64,000 bases of DNA from Kitasatospora sp. NBC_01266 (GCF_036242395.1 NZ_CP108458.1:372001-436000); one strand, 5' to 3'; shown: positions 34,699 to 43,950, numbered from the stretch's first letter. Numbers and translations are program-made. The notes: generated by a model from the sequence alone, not told the origin.

Positions 34699-36068
34699 GT
34701 GACGACACCGTCCGATCCTCTTGCGCTGCTGCGCTCCAAGAGCTACCTGGCGCTGCTGGTGCTTGCCGCGATCATCGGCGTTCCCGTCTCAGCAGCGGCC
34801 TACTTCTTTCTCGCCCTGGTCAGCAAACTGCAGGGGTGGATCTTCACCAGCCTGCCGAAGGCCCTGGGCTTCCACGGCGAACCCCTGTGGTGGCCCATAC
34901 CGCCGCTGCTGCTGGCCGGCGTGCTGGTCGCGCTGACCATCCGGTACCTGCCCGGCACGGGCGGGCGTTCACCAGCTGACGGGTTCAAGGCCGGCGAGGG
35001 TCCGCCACCCGCCATCGACCTTCCCGGCATCGTGCTCGCGGCCTTCACCACTCTGAGCCTGGGCGTGGTGCTCGGGCCCGAAGGGCCTCTGGTCGCCCTC
35101 GGTGCCGGGCTCGGTGCCCTCGCGGTCCGCCTCGTCAAGCGGGACGCGCCGCCCAGAGTCGAGTCCAGTCCGTGCTGGCCGCCGCAGGCAGCTTCGCCGC
35201 GATCAGCCCCCTCCTCGGCTCGCCCCTGACCGGCGCTTTCCTGCTGATGGAGGCCTCCGGTCTGGGCGGCGCCACGATGCAACTCGTGCTGGTACCAGGC
35301 CTGCTGGCCGCAGGCGTCGGATCCCTCATGTTCGTCGGCCTGGACGCTTGGACCGGCCTGGGCACGTTCTCACTGGCGATTCCCGGTCTGCCGCACGTCG
35401 GTGCACCCACAGGCGGCGAATTCCTTTGGGCTGTGGCGATCGGGATCATGGCTGTCCCGGTCGGCTCCGGAATCCGGTGGCTCGCCCTGTTCCTGCGGCC
35501 CTACTCCGAGCGGTGGATCGTGCCGGTCACCGCAGCGGTCGGTCTGGCGGTCGCGGGCCTGGCGATCGCATTCGCCGCAGCCACCGGCAAAGACTCCTCC
35601 GAGGTGCTGTTCTCCGGACAGTCCGCCCTCGGCCCGCTCATCGCCAACAGCGCCAGCTACAGCGTCGGAGCGCTGCTGCTGCTCATCGTCTGCAAAGGGC
35701 TCGCCTACGGAGTGTCGCTGAGCTGCTTCCGCGGTGGTCCGACGTTCCCGGCCCTGTTCGTCGGGGCGGCCGGCGGCGTGGCACTGTCGCACCTGCCGGG
35801 GCTACCGCTCGTCGTCGGCGTCGCCCTGGGCATCGGCGCGATGTCCGTCGTGATACTCAGGCTCCCGCTGACGTCCGTCCTGCTGGCCACCCTGCTGCTG
35901 GCATCGGACGGCCTGACGGTCATGCCGCTGGTGATCGTGGCAGTCGTCGTGTCCTATGTGGTCTCCGCCAGGCTCGCACCGCCCTCGCCCCCGCCTCAGG
36001 GGACCCCTTCTGCCACGACAGCGCCCCCCGAACCGCACGAACCGCCCCGGCCTGATCGCGCGGCCTGA
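34699..36068 (+). pseudogene. ClC-type chloride channel, frameshifted
   Basis: The first part (from GTG 34699, site AGGAGG) encodes the N-terminal membrane segments and the selectivity/gating motif VLGPEGPLVALGAG, then breaks off after LVKRDAPPR. The remainder continues in another frame from about 35160 (VLAAAGSFAAISPLLGSPL) to the end at 36068 with the ClC motifs of the second half (FRGGPTFPALFVGAAGG). Both parts are good ClC sequence. A single 1-nt deletion or 2-nt insertion between about 35145 and 35170 explains the break. Without it the product would be about 455 residues, without CBS domains. A sequencing error is possible. Confidence 0.85.
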
Positions 36069-36090
36069 TCGCGTCACTCGCAGCCAGGAA

Positions 36091-36679
36091 CCGCCGGTAG
36101 CCGCACCGCTGCCGGCAGCCTCCGACCCGACCGTCTCCCGCCTGATCAACACCCTCGCCGCGGCCGGGCCCCGCGCACTCCGAGAAGGAGGACGCCGCCA
36201 AGACCTGGAAGAAGACCTTCGGCCACCACCCGCTGTTCGCGTTCGTCGACCACGGCCACGAGGGCTCCGGAGAACCGGTCGCCAGCCTGGTCCTGGCCCA
36301 GCTGCCGAAGATGTACCGACGCGGACGCCGAACCCCGATCCGTACCGACTCCGCCGGCGGCACCTATGGCTTCCTCAACTGGCTCACCGCACGCGGCCGA
36401 TGGCTGTCCTACTCGGTCGGGATGACCATCACCGACAGCATGCACCAGGCCGTACTGACGATCCCCGCTTCGGCCTGGACCCCGGCCGTCGAACCCGGCG
36501 GCGAGATCCGCAACGGTACCTGGGGCGCCGAACTCGCCGGCCATGTCCTGGGCGGCTGGCCGACGGGCATACGGCTGATCGTCCGCAAGGAACGGCCTCA
36601 CCCCGGCGCGCAGTTGCGCTTCACCGACGCCGACGGCATGCGGCTGACCTGCTTCGCCACCAACACCGGTCCTGAGTAG
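36091..36679 (+). pseudogene. IS1380-family transposase remnant
   Basis: Pieces of an IS1380 DDE transposase in order: ASDPTVSRLINTLAAAG (36115-36170), then, in another frame, TWKKTFGHHPLFAFVDHGHE, AQLPKMYRRGRRTPIRTDSAG, RWLSYSVGMTITDSMHQAVL and RLIVRKERPHPGAQLRF up to a stop at 36679. The part normally found between the FVDHG and AQLP segments (with the catalytic surroundings LLRPGNAGSNTA) is deleted, and the N- and C-terminal ends are missing. It is not functional. It lies directly behind the broken ClC gene, which it may have helped to damage. Confidence 0.82.
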
Positions 36680-36802
36680 CAGCGGTACAGCGGTTAGCGC
36701 TAAGGGATGATCTTGGTTCCGGAAGGCGGCCCGACTGGAGCGGGCGTACGGGTGCACGAGGTCGGGGTCCCGGTAGGAACGGAACGGAAAGTCCGGGTTA
36801 CT

Positions 36803-36817
36803 GTCAAAACTTTTGAC
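36803..36817. other. 15-bp AT-rich palindrome
   Basis: GTCAAAACTTTTGAC is a perfect palindrome around one central C, in a stretch of unusually low GC. It may be an operator or the remains of an insertion sequence end. The surrounding 36680-36951 region has no gene I can support. Confidence 0.4.
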
Positions 36818-36951
36818 GCTTGGCGTTGCGGACTTGTCCAAGTTGGGGGGTTCGATCCTTCGGTCGGTCTGATCATTGGCCTTGAGTAGTCATCAGGCGC
36901 CCGTTGGCGCTGAGGGTGGTCACCCCGGGCGGAATGGGAACGTTCGTGATG

Positions 36952-36994
36952 ACGGGTCCGTCGTCTCCCCGCGCAGGGGTGACGACGGACCCGT
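36952..36994 (-). terminator. Terminator of the marR-clc operon
   Basis: Perfect 14-bp arms (36952-36965 and 36981-36994), with an inner CCCC/GGGG pairing, form a nearly continuous 18-bp stem 3 nt past the stop codon of the ClC gene. Confidence 0.85.
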
Positions 36995-36997
36995 GCA

Positions 36998-38854
36998 TTA
37001 CTTCTCTCCGCCTGTGGGTGCGCCTGTGAGGGCGGCCGCGTGTGCACGGTGGGACGGTGAGTCGGCGGTGGCGGTGGGCCGGATGATCAGGCGCTCGCGG
37101 TGGTGCTCCTCGGTGAGGTCGTGCAGGCGGGCTTTCAGCAGGTGACGAAGGGTGATCACGCCGAGCACCCTGGCTGAGGGTGAACGGTCGACGACGGCGG
37201 CGCTGGTGACACTGTGTTCGGCGAACAGGTAGGCGACGTGGCGCAGGGTGTCGTCCGGCCTCACTGTCGCCACCGTCTCCTGGACCGTGTCCGCCACGGT
37301 GCTCTCACGGCTGGAGGAGGTGCCGGCGGCAAGCAGGGCGCGGCGGGTGGCGACGCCGACCAGGGTTCCGCCCTCGCCGGTGACGGGGAAGAGCCGCTGG
37401 CCGTGGCCGGCGGCGGCCTCGTCCAGGAGTGCGTCCAGGAACTTCCCGTCCAGCACCCGGTCGGCGGTGAGGATTTGGGCGGAGCGGTCCATGACCTCCT
37501 CGGCGAAGAAGGTCTCCAGCGGATCGGTGGAGTACTCGCGCGTCAGGTGCAGGCCGCGCCGGGCGATCTTCTCGGTGAGGATCGAGCGCTTCAGCACCAG
37601 CGTCGAGAGGCCGTAGGCGGTGGTGGAGGCGACCAGCAGCGGCAGGGCGGTGGGCCAGGCGTGGGTCAGCTCCAGGGTGAAGATCGCCCCGGTCAGAGGT
37701 GAGCGCATCACGCCGCCGACCACTGCGGCCAGGCCCGTCATGGCCCAGAACCCCGGCATCACCTGCGGTAGGAACATGCCCTCCCAGGCGCCGAGCGCGC
37801 CGCCGATCATGAACACCGGCGCCAGCACGCCGCCCGAGGTGCCCGAGCCCAGTGACAGCGACCAGATCAGCGTCTTGACGACGAGGATCCCGATGATCAA
37901 GGAGGTGGTGGCCCGGCCGGTCAGCAGCTGGTCGATGACGTCGTATCCGACGCCGAGAGCGCGTGGTTCGATCAGGCCGCCGAGGCCGATGACTGCGCCG
38001 CCGATGGCCGGCCACCACATCCAGTGGAACGGCAGCTTCGCGAAGGCGTCCTCCGCTCGGTAGACCAGCCAGGTGGCCGCCACCGCGAGGACGCCGCCGG
38101 TGAGTCCGACGACGGCTGCCAGTGCGGTGATGCCGCCGTTCAGGTGCAGCCCGGTGGTCGGCACGGGGAAGACCGGGCCGGTGCCCATCAGGATGCCGCG
38201 CACCACGGTGGCGACGGCGACCGAGCCGACGACGGGGACGAAGCTGCGCGGGCGCCACTCGAAGAGCAGCAGTTCCACGGCCAGCAGTACCGCGGCCATC
38301 GGGGAGTTGAAGGTGGCGGCCATGCCGGCGGCGGCGCCGGAGACGAGCAGGGTCTTGCGCTCGTCGGCGCTCAGCCGCAGTACCTGGGCGAGCATCGAGC
38401 CGATGGCGCCGCCGGTCATGATGATCGGCCCCTCAGCGCCGAACGGGCCACCGGTGCCGATGCTGATCGCGGCCGAGATCGGTTTGAGGAGGGCGACCTT
38501 GGGGGCGACCCGGCTGCCGCCGGTCAGGATCGCCTCGATGGCCTCTGGCATGCCGTGGCCGCGGATCTTCTCCGAGCCGTACCTCGCCATCACACCGATC
38601 ACCAGACCGCCCGCGACGGGGGCGAGCAGGACCAGCCACCACGGGTGGTGGTGCAGTCCCGGGGCCACCAGCCCGGTGTTCCAGCGCTGGTAGAAGACCA
38701 GGTTGGTGACCAGCCCGATCAGCCGCTGCAGGAACAGCGCCGCCAGCGCGCCCGCCCCGCCGACCGGCAGGGCCCAGGCGGCGATCAGCAGCATCCGCGG
38801 CCCGGCTGTGAAGTCCCCCAGGTGCGCGGCCCGCTGCCGCGGCCCGCCGCTCAC
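36998..38854 (-). CDS. ClC chloride channel/transporter with CBS pair
   Basis: A 618-residue ClC protein with a complete membrane core (about residues 20-430) and a C-terminal pair of CBS domains (about 455-590, from EEVMDRSAQILTADRV). The ion-pathway motifs GTGGPFGAEGPII (gating Glu), GSGTSGGVLAPVF and the conserved MRSPLTGAIF are present. The CBS pair usually binds adenine nucleotides. The gating glutamate allows either H+/Cl- exchange or channel function. The GTG start at 38854 overlaps the marR stop by 4 nt, so the two genes are coupled, and expression should follow the MarR protein. Confidence 0.92.
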   Translation of the reverse strand: MSGGPRQRAAHLGDFTAGPRMLLIAAWALPVGGAGALAALFLQRLIGLVTNLVFYQRWNTGLVAPGLHHHPWWLVLLAPVAGGLVIGVMARYGSEKIRGHGMPEAIEAILTGGSRVAPKVALLKPISAAISIGTGGPFGAEGPIIMTGGAIGSMLAQVLRLSADERKTLLVSGAAAGMAATFNSPMAAVLLAVELLLFEWRPRSFVPVVGSVAVATVVRGILMGTGPVFPVPTTGLHLNGGITALAAVVGLTGGVLAVAATWLVYRAEDAFAKLPFHWMWWPAIGGAVIGLGGLIEPRALGVGYDVIDQLLTGRATTSLIIGILVVKTLIWSLSLGSGTSGGVLAPVFMIGGALGAWEGMFLPQVMPGFWAMTGLAAVVGGVMRSPLTGAIFTLELTHAWPTALPLLVASTTAYGLSTLVLKRSILTEKIARRGLHLTREYSTDPLETFFAEEVMDRSAQILTADRVLDGKFLDALLDEAAAGHGQRLFPVTGEGGTLVGVATRRALLAAGTSSSRESTVADTVQETVATVRPDDTLRHVAYLFAEHSVTSAAVVDRSPSARVLGVITLRHLLKARLHDLTEEHHRERLIIRPTATADSPSHRAHAAALTGAPTGGEK

Positions 38855-39348
38855 AGCGGCACCGGCCCGTGCAGGTCGGCCGCGTACGCGTCGCCGACGA
38901 CCGCGTGGAAGGCCCGCAGCCCCGCAGCGGTCGCCGCCCGCTCACCGGGATCCAACCGGCTCAGGATCCGCGCGAACTCCTGGTGGCGCCAGGCGAGTAC
39001 CTGATCCACCAGGCGCCGGCCGCGCTCGGTCAGCTCCAAGGCGACCACGCTGCGGTGGTGCTCGTCAGCGCCCCGCTCGATGTGCCCGGAGGCGTGCAGC
39101 CGGTCCGCAAGCCGGGTCACCGACGACGCTCCCAGCCCCAGCGCCTGGGCCACATGGGAGGAAGGGCAGCGCCCCAGGTCGTTCAGCGCCAGCAGCATCC
39201 GGAACTGCGGCAGCGACACCTCACCGGCCAGCACCTCCAGACTCCGCAGCGCCACCCCGATCAGGTCTCGCGCGCCACGCTGGAACGCCTCGATCTCGTC
39301 CGAGGTCGGCAGCCCTTCAACGGGCGGCTCATCAGATATTCGTACCAT
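38851..39348 (-). CDS. MarR-family repressor of the clc operon
   Basis: A 165-residue MarR regulator. The winged helix is clear: SLPQFRMLLALNDLGRC, SSHVAQALGLGASSVTRLAD, then the wing with ERGADEHHRSVVALELTERG. The ATG at 39348 (MVRISDEPP) lies 6 nt from a perfect 9-bp palindrome, which is the likely autoregulatory operator. There is no ribosome site, so the message is probably leaderless. It overlaps the following ClC gene by 4 nt. The ligand is unknown; halide or pH stress is an inference from the partner. Confidence 0.9.
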   Translation of the reverse strand: MVRISDEPPVEGLPTSDEIEAFQRGARDLIGVALRSLEVLAGEVSLPQFRMLLALNDLGRCPSSHVAQALGLGASSVTRLADRLHASGHIERGADEHHRSVVALELTERGRRLVDQVLAWRHQEFARILSRLDPGERAATAAGLRAFHAVVGDAYAADLHGPVPL

Positions 39349-39353
39349 GGGAG

Positions 39354-39376
39354 AAGTATTGCATTCGGCAATACTT
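39354..39376 (-). promoter_or_regulatory. MarR operator, perfect 9-5-9 palindrome
   Basis: AAGTATTGC (39354-39362) and GCAATACTT (39368-39376) are perfect inverted repeats with a 5-nt spacer. On the minus strand the inner edge contains AATACT, a good -10 box 7 nt before the marR ATG, so a bound dimer would block a leaderless promoter. AT content is far above the local average. Confidence 0.75.
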
Positions 39377-39586
39377 GCCGGGAGGTAGTGTTCGAGGCGT
39401 GGGACGGGGCGCGCGAAATCACTTCCCCAGCAAGCACCTCCGCGCGCCGGTGCACTGCGCCACCTATCCGGCGCGCGACGCAGGCGACTCAACTCGTGCG
39501 GCCTGCCCGCCAACAGCGGCCCGCTATGCGGCCCGGCCCTGACTCCACGACCTCAGCGCCGGTGATCCGTTGGTCCCCAAGGCCGG

Positions 39587-39748
39587 GACCAGGTGTTCAT
39601 CCTGACCGTCCACGAGATGAAGCGCCTGGCCCGCGACGCCACCGAGCTGATGCAGCTCTCCGCCGACCTGGAGGGGGCCGGCATCCTGCTGGAGCTCCTC
39701 GCTGGCCCGCTCACCGGCATCTATGACCCGGACGGCATGGGCTCGATG
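39587..39748 (+). pseudogene. Inverted fragment of a serine recombinase gene
   Basis: These 162 bp on the plus strand encode the recombinase segment ILTVHEMKRLARDATELMQ to IYDPDGMGSM and match, in inverted orientation, 40246-40407 of the recombinase gene at about 95 percent identity (roughly 8 differences by eye). The fragment has no start or end of its own. Its last 28 nt (39721-39748) are antisense to the 3' end of the intact recombinase gene. Confidence 0.85.
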
Positions 39749-40845
39749 GGCTGTTCGGTGCCGAGCGCCGGGGCGCCGCCCGTGTGCCAGTGCTCGGCGG
39801 GGACACCGGTCGCCTCCTCCCGGCGGTCGGCGGCGGTCAGCTGGGCGCGCTGGGCGACCAGGCGCTCGCACAGAGCGATCTCCTCGGCAGTGAGCGGCTC
39901 GCCGGGCCGGAGGATCCGCGCGGGCTTGGGCCGCAGCGGCAGGCAGTCGTCCACCGCGGCGAGCGCGGCGGCCTCCTCGGCGTCAGCGAGTGCCCGGTAG
40001 ACCGAGGCCACCGACGGGTGCTCGCCGGCGTTCTTGCCAGTCTTGATGACGAGCTTCTTGGCGATCTCGGGCACCGGGGTGCCCTTGTCCTTGAGTGCGA
40101 CGGCGAAGGTCAGCGTGTCGTCGTCGATGACCTTCGGCCGGCCGCCGTGGTTGCCCTTGCGGGCGGCGGTCTGCTGGCCCTCCAGGGTCTTCTCCCGGAT
40201 GTAGTTGCGGTCGAGCTGGGCGGCGACGGCCAGCACGGCGAAGAGCATCGAGCCCATGCCGTTGGGGTCGTAGATGCCGGTGAGCGGGCCGGCGAGGAGC
40301 TCCAGCAGGATGCCGGCTCCCTCCAGGTCGGCGGAGAGCTGCATCAGCTCGGTGGCATTGCGGGCCAGGCGCTTCATCTCGTGGACGGTCAGGATGACGA
40401 CCTGGTCGGGTGCCGCTTCCTTGAACTCGGCGGCGAGCTTGAGGGCGGCGGCCATCTCGGGGCGGTGCTTGACGCGGGTGCTGATCTTCTCCCGGAAGAT
40501 CTTCGTGCACCCTGCCGCCTCCAGCGCCTCGATCTGACTGGCCAGCTCCTGGCTGACCATGGACGTGCGGGCGTACCCGATCCGCACCGGCCGGGAGCCG
40601 GCGGCGGGCTCGGGCACGACGGCGAGCGCCGGGCCCGCCTGCCAGGTCCGGCCCGGGCCCCGGTCGGCGGGGACGAGGACTTCGAGGTCCTCGCGCAGCG
40701 CGGGCACCAGGATGAAGCGCGGGGTGTGGTACTTCGCGGCCACCTTCCCGCCGAGGGTGCGGCACGGGCTGCCGGGCTGCACTTCGCACTTCGGGCATTT
40801 ATGACGTTCCACCGCAGAAGCTGCCTGATCGGGCGTCAGATCCAT
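39721..40845 (-). CDS. Serine recombinase with N-terminal zinc finger
   Basis: A 374-residue recombinase. An N-terminal zinc-finger-like part (CPKCEVQPGSPCRTLGG, residues 17-33) is followed by a resolvase catalytic domain from about residue 88 (RIGYARTSMVSQELASQ, with the nucleophile Ser) containing the conserved Arg pair in HEMKRLARNATEL. A hinge and DNA-binding part follow (ARKGNHGGRPKVIDDDTL, HPSVASVYRALA). The last residues (IEPMPSGS) are read from an inverted fragment of a related gene, so the native C-terminus is replaced. The start at 40845 lies next to three dyads that look like binding sites. It probably belongs to an integrative element or transposon that has decayed. Confidence 0.85.
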   Translation of the reverse strand: MDLTPDQAASAVERHKCPKCEVQPGSPCRTLGGKVAAKYHTPRFILVPALREDLEVLVPADRGPGRTWQAGPALAVVPEPAAGSRPVRIGYARTSMVSQELASQIEALEAAGCTKIFREKISTRVKHRPEMAAALKLAAEFKEAAPDQVVILTVHEMKRLARNATELMQLSADLEGAGILLELLAGPLTGIYDPNGMGSMLFAVLAVAAQLDRNYIREKTLEGQQTAARKGNHGGRPKVIDDDTLTFAVALKDKGTPVPEIAKKLVIKTGKNAGEHPSVASVYRALADAEEAAALAAVDDCLPLRPKPARILRPGEPLTAEEIALCERLVAQRAQLTAADRREEATGVPAEHWHTGGAPALGTEQPIEPMPSGS

Positions 40846-40854
40846 GGCGGAAGT

Positions 40855-40977
40855 CTCTCAGAAGTGCGTCGCAGAAGTGCGGAGTTCTGAGAGGACTTCT
40901 GCGAGAGCGGACCGGGGCGAATCGGACACGGATCGGGGGTCTCGCAGAACTCTCACATCTGATCATTTCTGCGAATC
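40855..40977. promoter_or_regulatory. res-like array of three dyads
   Basis: Six copies of a core resembling TCGCAGAANT lie upstream of the recombinase start: CTCTCAGAAGT (40855-40865), GTCGCAGAAGT (40868-40878), AGTTCTGAGAG (40883-40893), ACTTCTGCGAGAG (40895-40907), CTCGCAGAACT (40941-40951) and ATTTCTGCGAATC (40965-40977). Forward and reverse copies pair as three dyads. Tandem dyads next to a resolvase gene are typical of res sites that also serve as operator. Confidence 0.65.
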
Positions 40978-41048
40978 ACCCACCGTCACCACCGTGACGC
41001 TCCGCTACATGTCCCTTCGCCGTAGCTTCGCGAGCGTCGCACTGGCGT

Positions 41049-41279
41049 TCAGGCGGGTTCGAGGTCGGCCGGGTCGGCTTCCCACTCGAACCCGCCTCCG
41101 ATCGGCCGGACGAAGATCCGGCGGCGCAGTAGCTTGTCCGTCTCGGTGTCGCGCTCGATCAGCTGGCCGTTGATTGTGCCGGTGCGGCCGTCGCGCTTGT
41201 GGCGCACCCGCTTGCCGTGTTCGGGGTGGGGCGGGCTGGTGAGGGACACGCCCCACCCGCTGCGGCCGGCGGGCGCCAT
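41049..41279 (-). CDS. Small conserved hypothetical protein
   Basis: A 76-residue protein of basic-acidic composition: HGKRVRHKRDGRTGTINGQL, DTETDKLLRRRIFVRPIGGG and the end FEWEADPADLEPA. It looks like a small SH3-like beta-barrel protein of the type found in streptomycete integrative elements, but I cannot name the family. Its start is 13 nt from the inverted repeat of an IS630-type element, so the original promoter is interrupted and expression may now depend on the element. Confidence 0.65.
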   Translation of the reverse strand: MAPAGRSGWGVSLTSPPHPEHGKRVRHKRDGRTGTINGQLIERDTETDKLLRRRIFVRPIGGGFEWEADPADLEPA

Positions 41280-41292
41280 CAGCGGCTCGCTA

Positions 41293-42710
41293 GTGTGATG
41301 CGCCGCAAATCACGAGGGTAACTATTGCTGTGATGGTTGCTGGCGAGGAGGGTTGATCTTGGCGAGGTAGTCGGCGAGGGACTTGAGGATTTCATCGGCG
41401 GTCTTGGTCCAGGTGAACGGTCTCGGATCCTGGTTCCAGGTGTCGATCCAGGCCTTGATGTCGTCTTCGAGGGCTTTGACGGAGGTGTGGACGCCGCGGC
41501 GGATGAGCTTGTCGGTCAACAGGCCGAACCAGCGCTCGACTTGGTTGATCCAGGATGAGCCGGTTGGGGTGAAGTGGACGTGGAAGCGTGGGTGCCGGCT
41601 GAGCCAGGTTCTGATCTCGGCGGTGTTGTGAGTGCTGTAGTTGTCACACACCAAGTGCACGTCGAGCTGGGCGGGGACGGCCTTGTCTATGGTGATCAGG
41701 AATTTCTTGAACTCCAGGGCCCGGTGGCGGCGGTGGAGTTCGCTGATGACGGTTCCGTCGGCGATGTTGAAGGCCGCGAACAGGCTGGTGATGCCGTGCC
41801 GCAGGTAGTCGTGGGTGCGGCGTTCGGGCATGCCTGGCATCATCGGCAGCACTGGCTGGGACCGGTCCAGCGCCTGGATCTGGGACTTCTCGTCGACGCA
41901 GAGTACGACGGCCTTCTCGGGCGGGTTGTGGTAGAGCCCGACGACGTCCACCACCTTGTCCACGAACTGCGGGTCGGTGGAGAGCTTGAAGCTGTCCTGA
42001 AGGTGGGGCTTGAGGTCGAACCTCTTCCAGATCCGCCCGATGGTCGACTTCGACAGCCCCGTGCGGGTGGCCATCGAGGCCCGCGACCAGTGCGTGTCCT
42101 GACCCGGGGCGGACTCCAGAGTGGCGACGATGACGTCTTCGACCTGATCGAGCAGGATCGAGGGCGGCCTGCCTGGACGCGGCTCATCCTGCAAGCCGTC
42201 CAGCCGCTTGTCGATGAACCGGGCCCGCCAGCGCTCCACGGTCGACTCGTCGACGCCCAGGTCCATCGCCGCCTGCCGGTTCGTCCCGCCCTCCGCGCAG
42301 CGCAGCACGATCCTGGCCCGCAGCGCGAGAAACTGCGCGGTCTTCGCCCGTCTCGCCCAGCGCACCAACTGGTCCCGCTCGGCCTCACTCAGGACCAGGT
42401 CGGCCTTCGGTCGACCGATACGGCCCGCATCCTGCAAGCCGGCCAGCCCCTCGGCCGCGAACTTGCGCCGCCACTTGGACACCGTCTTTGCCTGGACGCC
42501 AACTTGCTCCGCGGCAGCGGCATTCGACTTACCGTCAGCGCACGCCAGAATGATCCGGGCCCGCTCGGCCGCTCTCCGGTCCCACGACCCGGCCCGACGC
42601 ACCAACTCGGCACGCTCGTCACCAGACAGCGTGATCGCCACGGCAGAAGGTCCAGGATGCGCCACTCTAAAAGGGTATCAACTTACCTCGTGATTTGCGG
42701 CGCATCACAC
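41293..42710 (-). mobile_element. IS630-type element A (1418 bp)
   Basis: The ends are inverted repeats of 28-29 bp: GTGTGATGCGCCGCAAATCA... at 41293-41321 and its complement at 42683-42710, differing by one extra G. The element is flanked by TA (41291-41292 and 42711-42712), the duplication expected of IS630/mariner transposition. It carries one gene, the transposase at 41322-42665, which is intact. Confidence 0.9.
41322..42665 (-). CDS. IS630-family transposase (element A)
   Basis: A 447-residue transposase. Two HTH units fill the N-terminal part ([20 protein letters not shown] [20 protein letters not shown] near residue 50 and [19 protein letters not shown] near 130). The DDE catalytic domain has [24 protein letters not shown] and [11 protein letters not shown], giving the D-D-E triad. 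It starts with GTG at 42665; GTG at 42641 is an alternative. No frameshift or stop is seen, so the element may be active. Confidence 0.92.
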   Translation of the reverse strand: MAHPGPSAVAITLSGDERAELVRRAGSWDRRAAERARIILACADGKSNAAAAEQVGVQAKTVSKWRRKFAAEGLAGLQDAGRIGRPKADLVLSEAERDQLVRWARRAKTAQFLALRARIVLRCAEGGTNRQAAMDLGVDESTVERWRARFIDKRLDGLQDEPRPGRPPSILLDQVEDVIVATLESAPGQDTHWSRASMATRTGLSKSTIGRIWKRFDLKPHLQDSFKLSTDPQFVDKVVDVVGLYHNPPEKAVVLCVDEKSQIQALDRSQPVLPMMPGMPERRTHDYLRHGITSLFAAFNIADGTVISELHRRHRALEFKKFLITIDKAVPAQLDVHLVCDNYSTHNTAEIRTWLSRHPRFHVHFTPTGSSWINQVERWFGLLTDKLIRRGVHTSVKALEDDIKAWIDTWNQDPRPFTWTKTADEILKSLADYLAKINPPRQQPSQQ

Positions 42711-42805
42711 TAGTGCTGTGACCGCAAAGGTTCACCGAGTTGGCGCCGGCAGGCCTTCGGCCGGTTGGATGTCGTGAAACGTCCAACTCGGTGGTGGGAT
42801 GCACA

Positions 42806-43924
42806 GTGGCAGAGCCGGTCCGGGTCCGCAGGCTCACGGACCAACAGGGCCAGCAGTTACAGCGGATCGTGCGCCGAGGTAGCACGAACACGGTGCGTTA
42901 CCGGCGGGCGATGATGCTGCTCGTGTCGGCCGGCGGCAACCGCGTACCGGTGATCGCCCAGCTGATCCAGGCGGACGAAGACACCGTGCGGGACGTGATC
43001 CACCGGTTCAACGAGATCGGCCTGGCCTGCCTGGACCCTCAGTGGGCGGGAGGCCGTCCCCGCCTGCTCAGTCCTGACGACGAGGACTTCGTCATCAAGA
43101 CGGCCACCACCCGCCCCACCAAGCTCGGGCAGCCCTTCACCCGCTGGTCTATCCGTAAACTGCTCGCCTACCTGCGCAAGGTCCACGGCCGGGTCATCAG
43201 GATCGGCCGCGAGGCCCTGCGCTGCCTGCTCGCCCGACGAGGCGTCACCTTCCAGCGCACCAAGACCTGGAAGGAGTCCACCGACCCCGAGTACGACGCC
43301 AAGCTCGACCGGATCGAGCACGTCCTGGAACGCTTCCCGGACCGGACGTTCGCGTTCGACGAGTTCGGCCCGCTCGGCATCCGCCCCACCGCGGGCAGTT
43401 GCTGGGCCGAGCAGGGCAAGCCGGACCGACTGCCGGCGACCTACCACCGCACCCACGGCGTCACCTACTTCCACGGCTGCTACTCGGTCGGCGACGACAC
43501 ACTCTGGGGCATCAACCGCCGTCGCAAGGGAACCCCGAACACCCTGGCCGCACTCAGGTCGATCCGAGCCGCCCGGCCGGATGGCGCCCCGGTCTACGTG
43601 ATCCTCGACAACCTCTCCGCCCACAACGGCAAGAAGATCCTCCGCTGGGCGAAGAACAACAACGTCCACCTGTGCTTCACCCCGACCAACACCTCCTGGG
43701 CGAACCCGATCGAGGCTCACTTCGGACCACTGCGGCAGTTCACGCTCGCCAACTCGAACCATCCGAACCACACCGTCCAGACCCGCGCGCTCCACACCTA
43801 TCTGCGGTGGCGCAACGCCAACGCCCGCCACCCCGACGTCCTGGCCGCCCAACGCCGCGAACGCGCCCGCATCCGCAGCGAGAAAGGCATCCGCTGGGGC
43901 GGCAGACCCGCCACCGCCGCCTGA
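42806..43924 (+). CDS. IS630-family transposase (element B)
   Basis: A 372-residue transposase. The N-terminal HTH region spans residues 1-110 (VPVIAQLIQADEDTVRDVIH), and the DDE domain carries AFDEFGPLGIRP, VILDNLSAHNGKK and NTSWANPIEAHF. It is a different IS630 subgroup from element A, with only general similarity. The GTG at 42806 follows a GGTGGGAT stretch; an in-frame extension to 42740 exists but adds no family sequence. It is intact. Confidence 0.92.
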   Translation: MAEPVRVRRLTDQQGQQLQRIVRRGSTNTVRYRRAMMLLVSAGGNRVPVIAQLIQADEDTVRDVIHRFNEIGLACLDPQWAGGRPRLLSPDDEDFVIKTATTRPTKLGQPFTRWSIRKLLAYLRKVHGRVIRIGREALRCLLARRGVTFQRTKTWKESTDPEYDAKLDRIEHVLERFPDRTFAFDEFGPLGIRPTAGSCWAEQGKPDRLPATYHRTHGVTYFHGCYSVGDDTLWGINRRRKGTPNTLAALRSIRAARPDGAPVYVILDNLSAHNGKKILRWAKNNNVHLCFTPTNTSWANPIEAHFGPLRQFTLANSNHPNHTVQTRALHTYLRWRNANARHPDVLAAQRRERARIRSEKGIRWGGRPATAA

Positions 43925-43950
43925 TCAAGCGACCCGGCTGGTGTTGCCGG

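Noticed and set aside
35140..35175. Programmed ribosomal frameshift in the ClC gene
   Set aside because: No slippery heptamer or strong downstream structure is visible at the joint; mutation or a base-calling error explains the break more simply.
36840..36870. tRNA-like T-arm (GGGGGTTCGATCC)
   Set aside because: The T-stem does not close and no acceptor, D or anticodon arms can be folded around it.
39587..40407. Invertible switch that exchanges the C-terminus of the recombinase
   Set aside because: Inversion of the intervening segment would join the gene to antisense sequence and only truncate it; the 162-bp repeats also differ at several positions. A decayed fragment is more likely.
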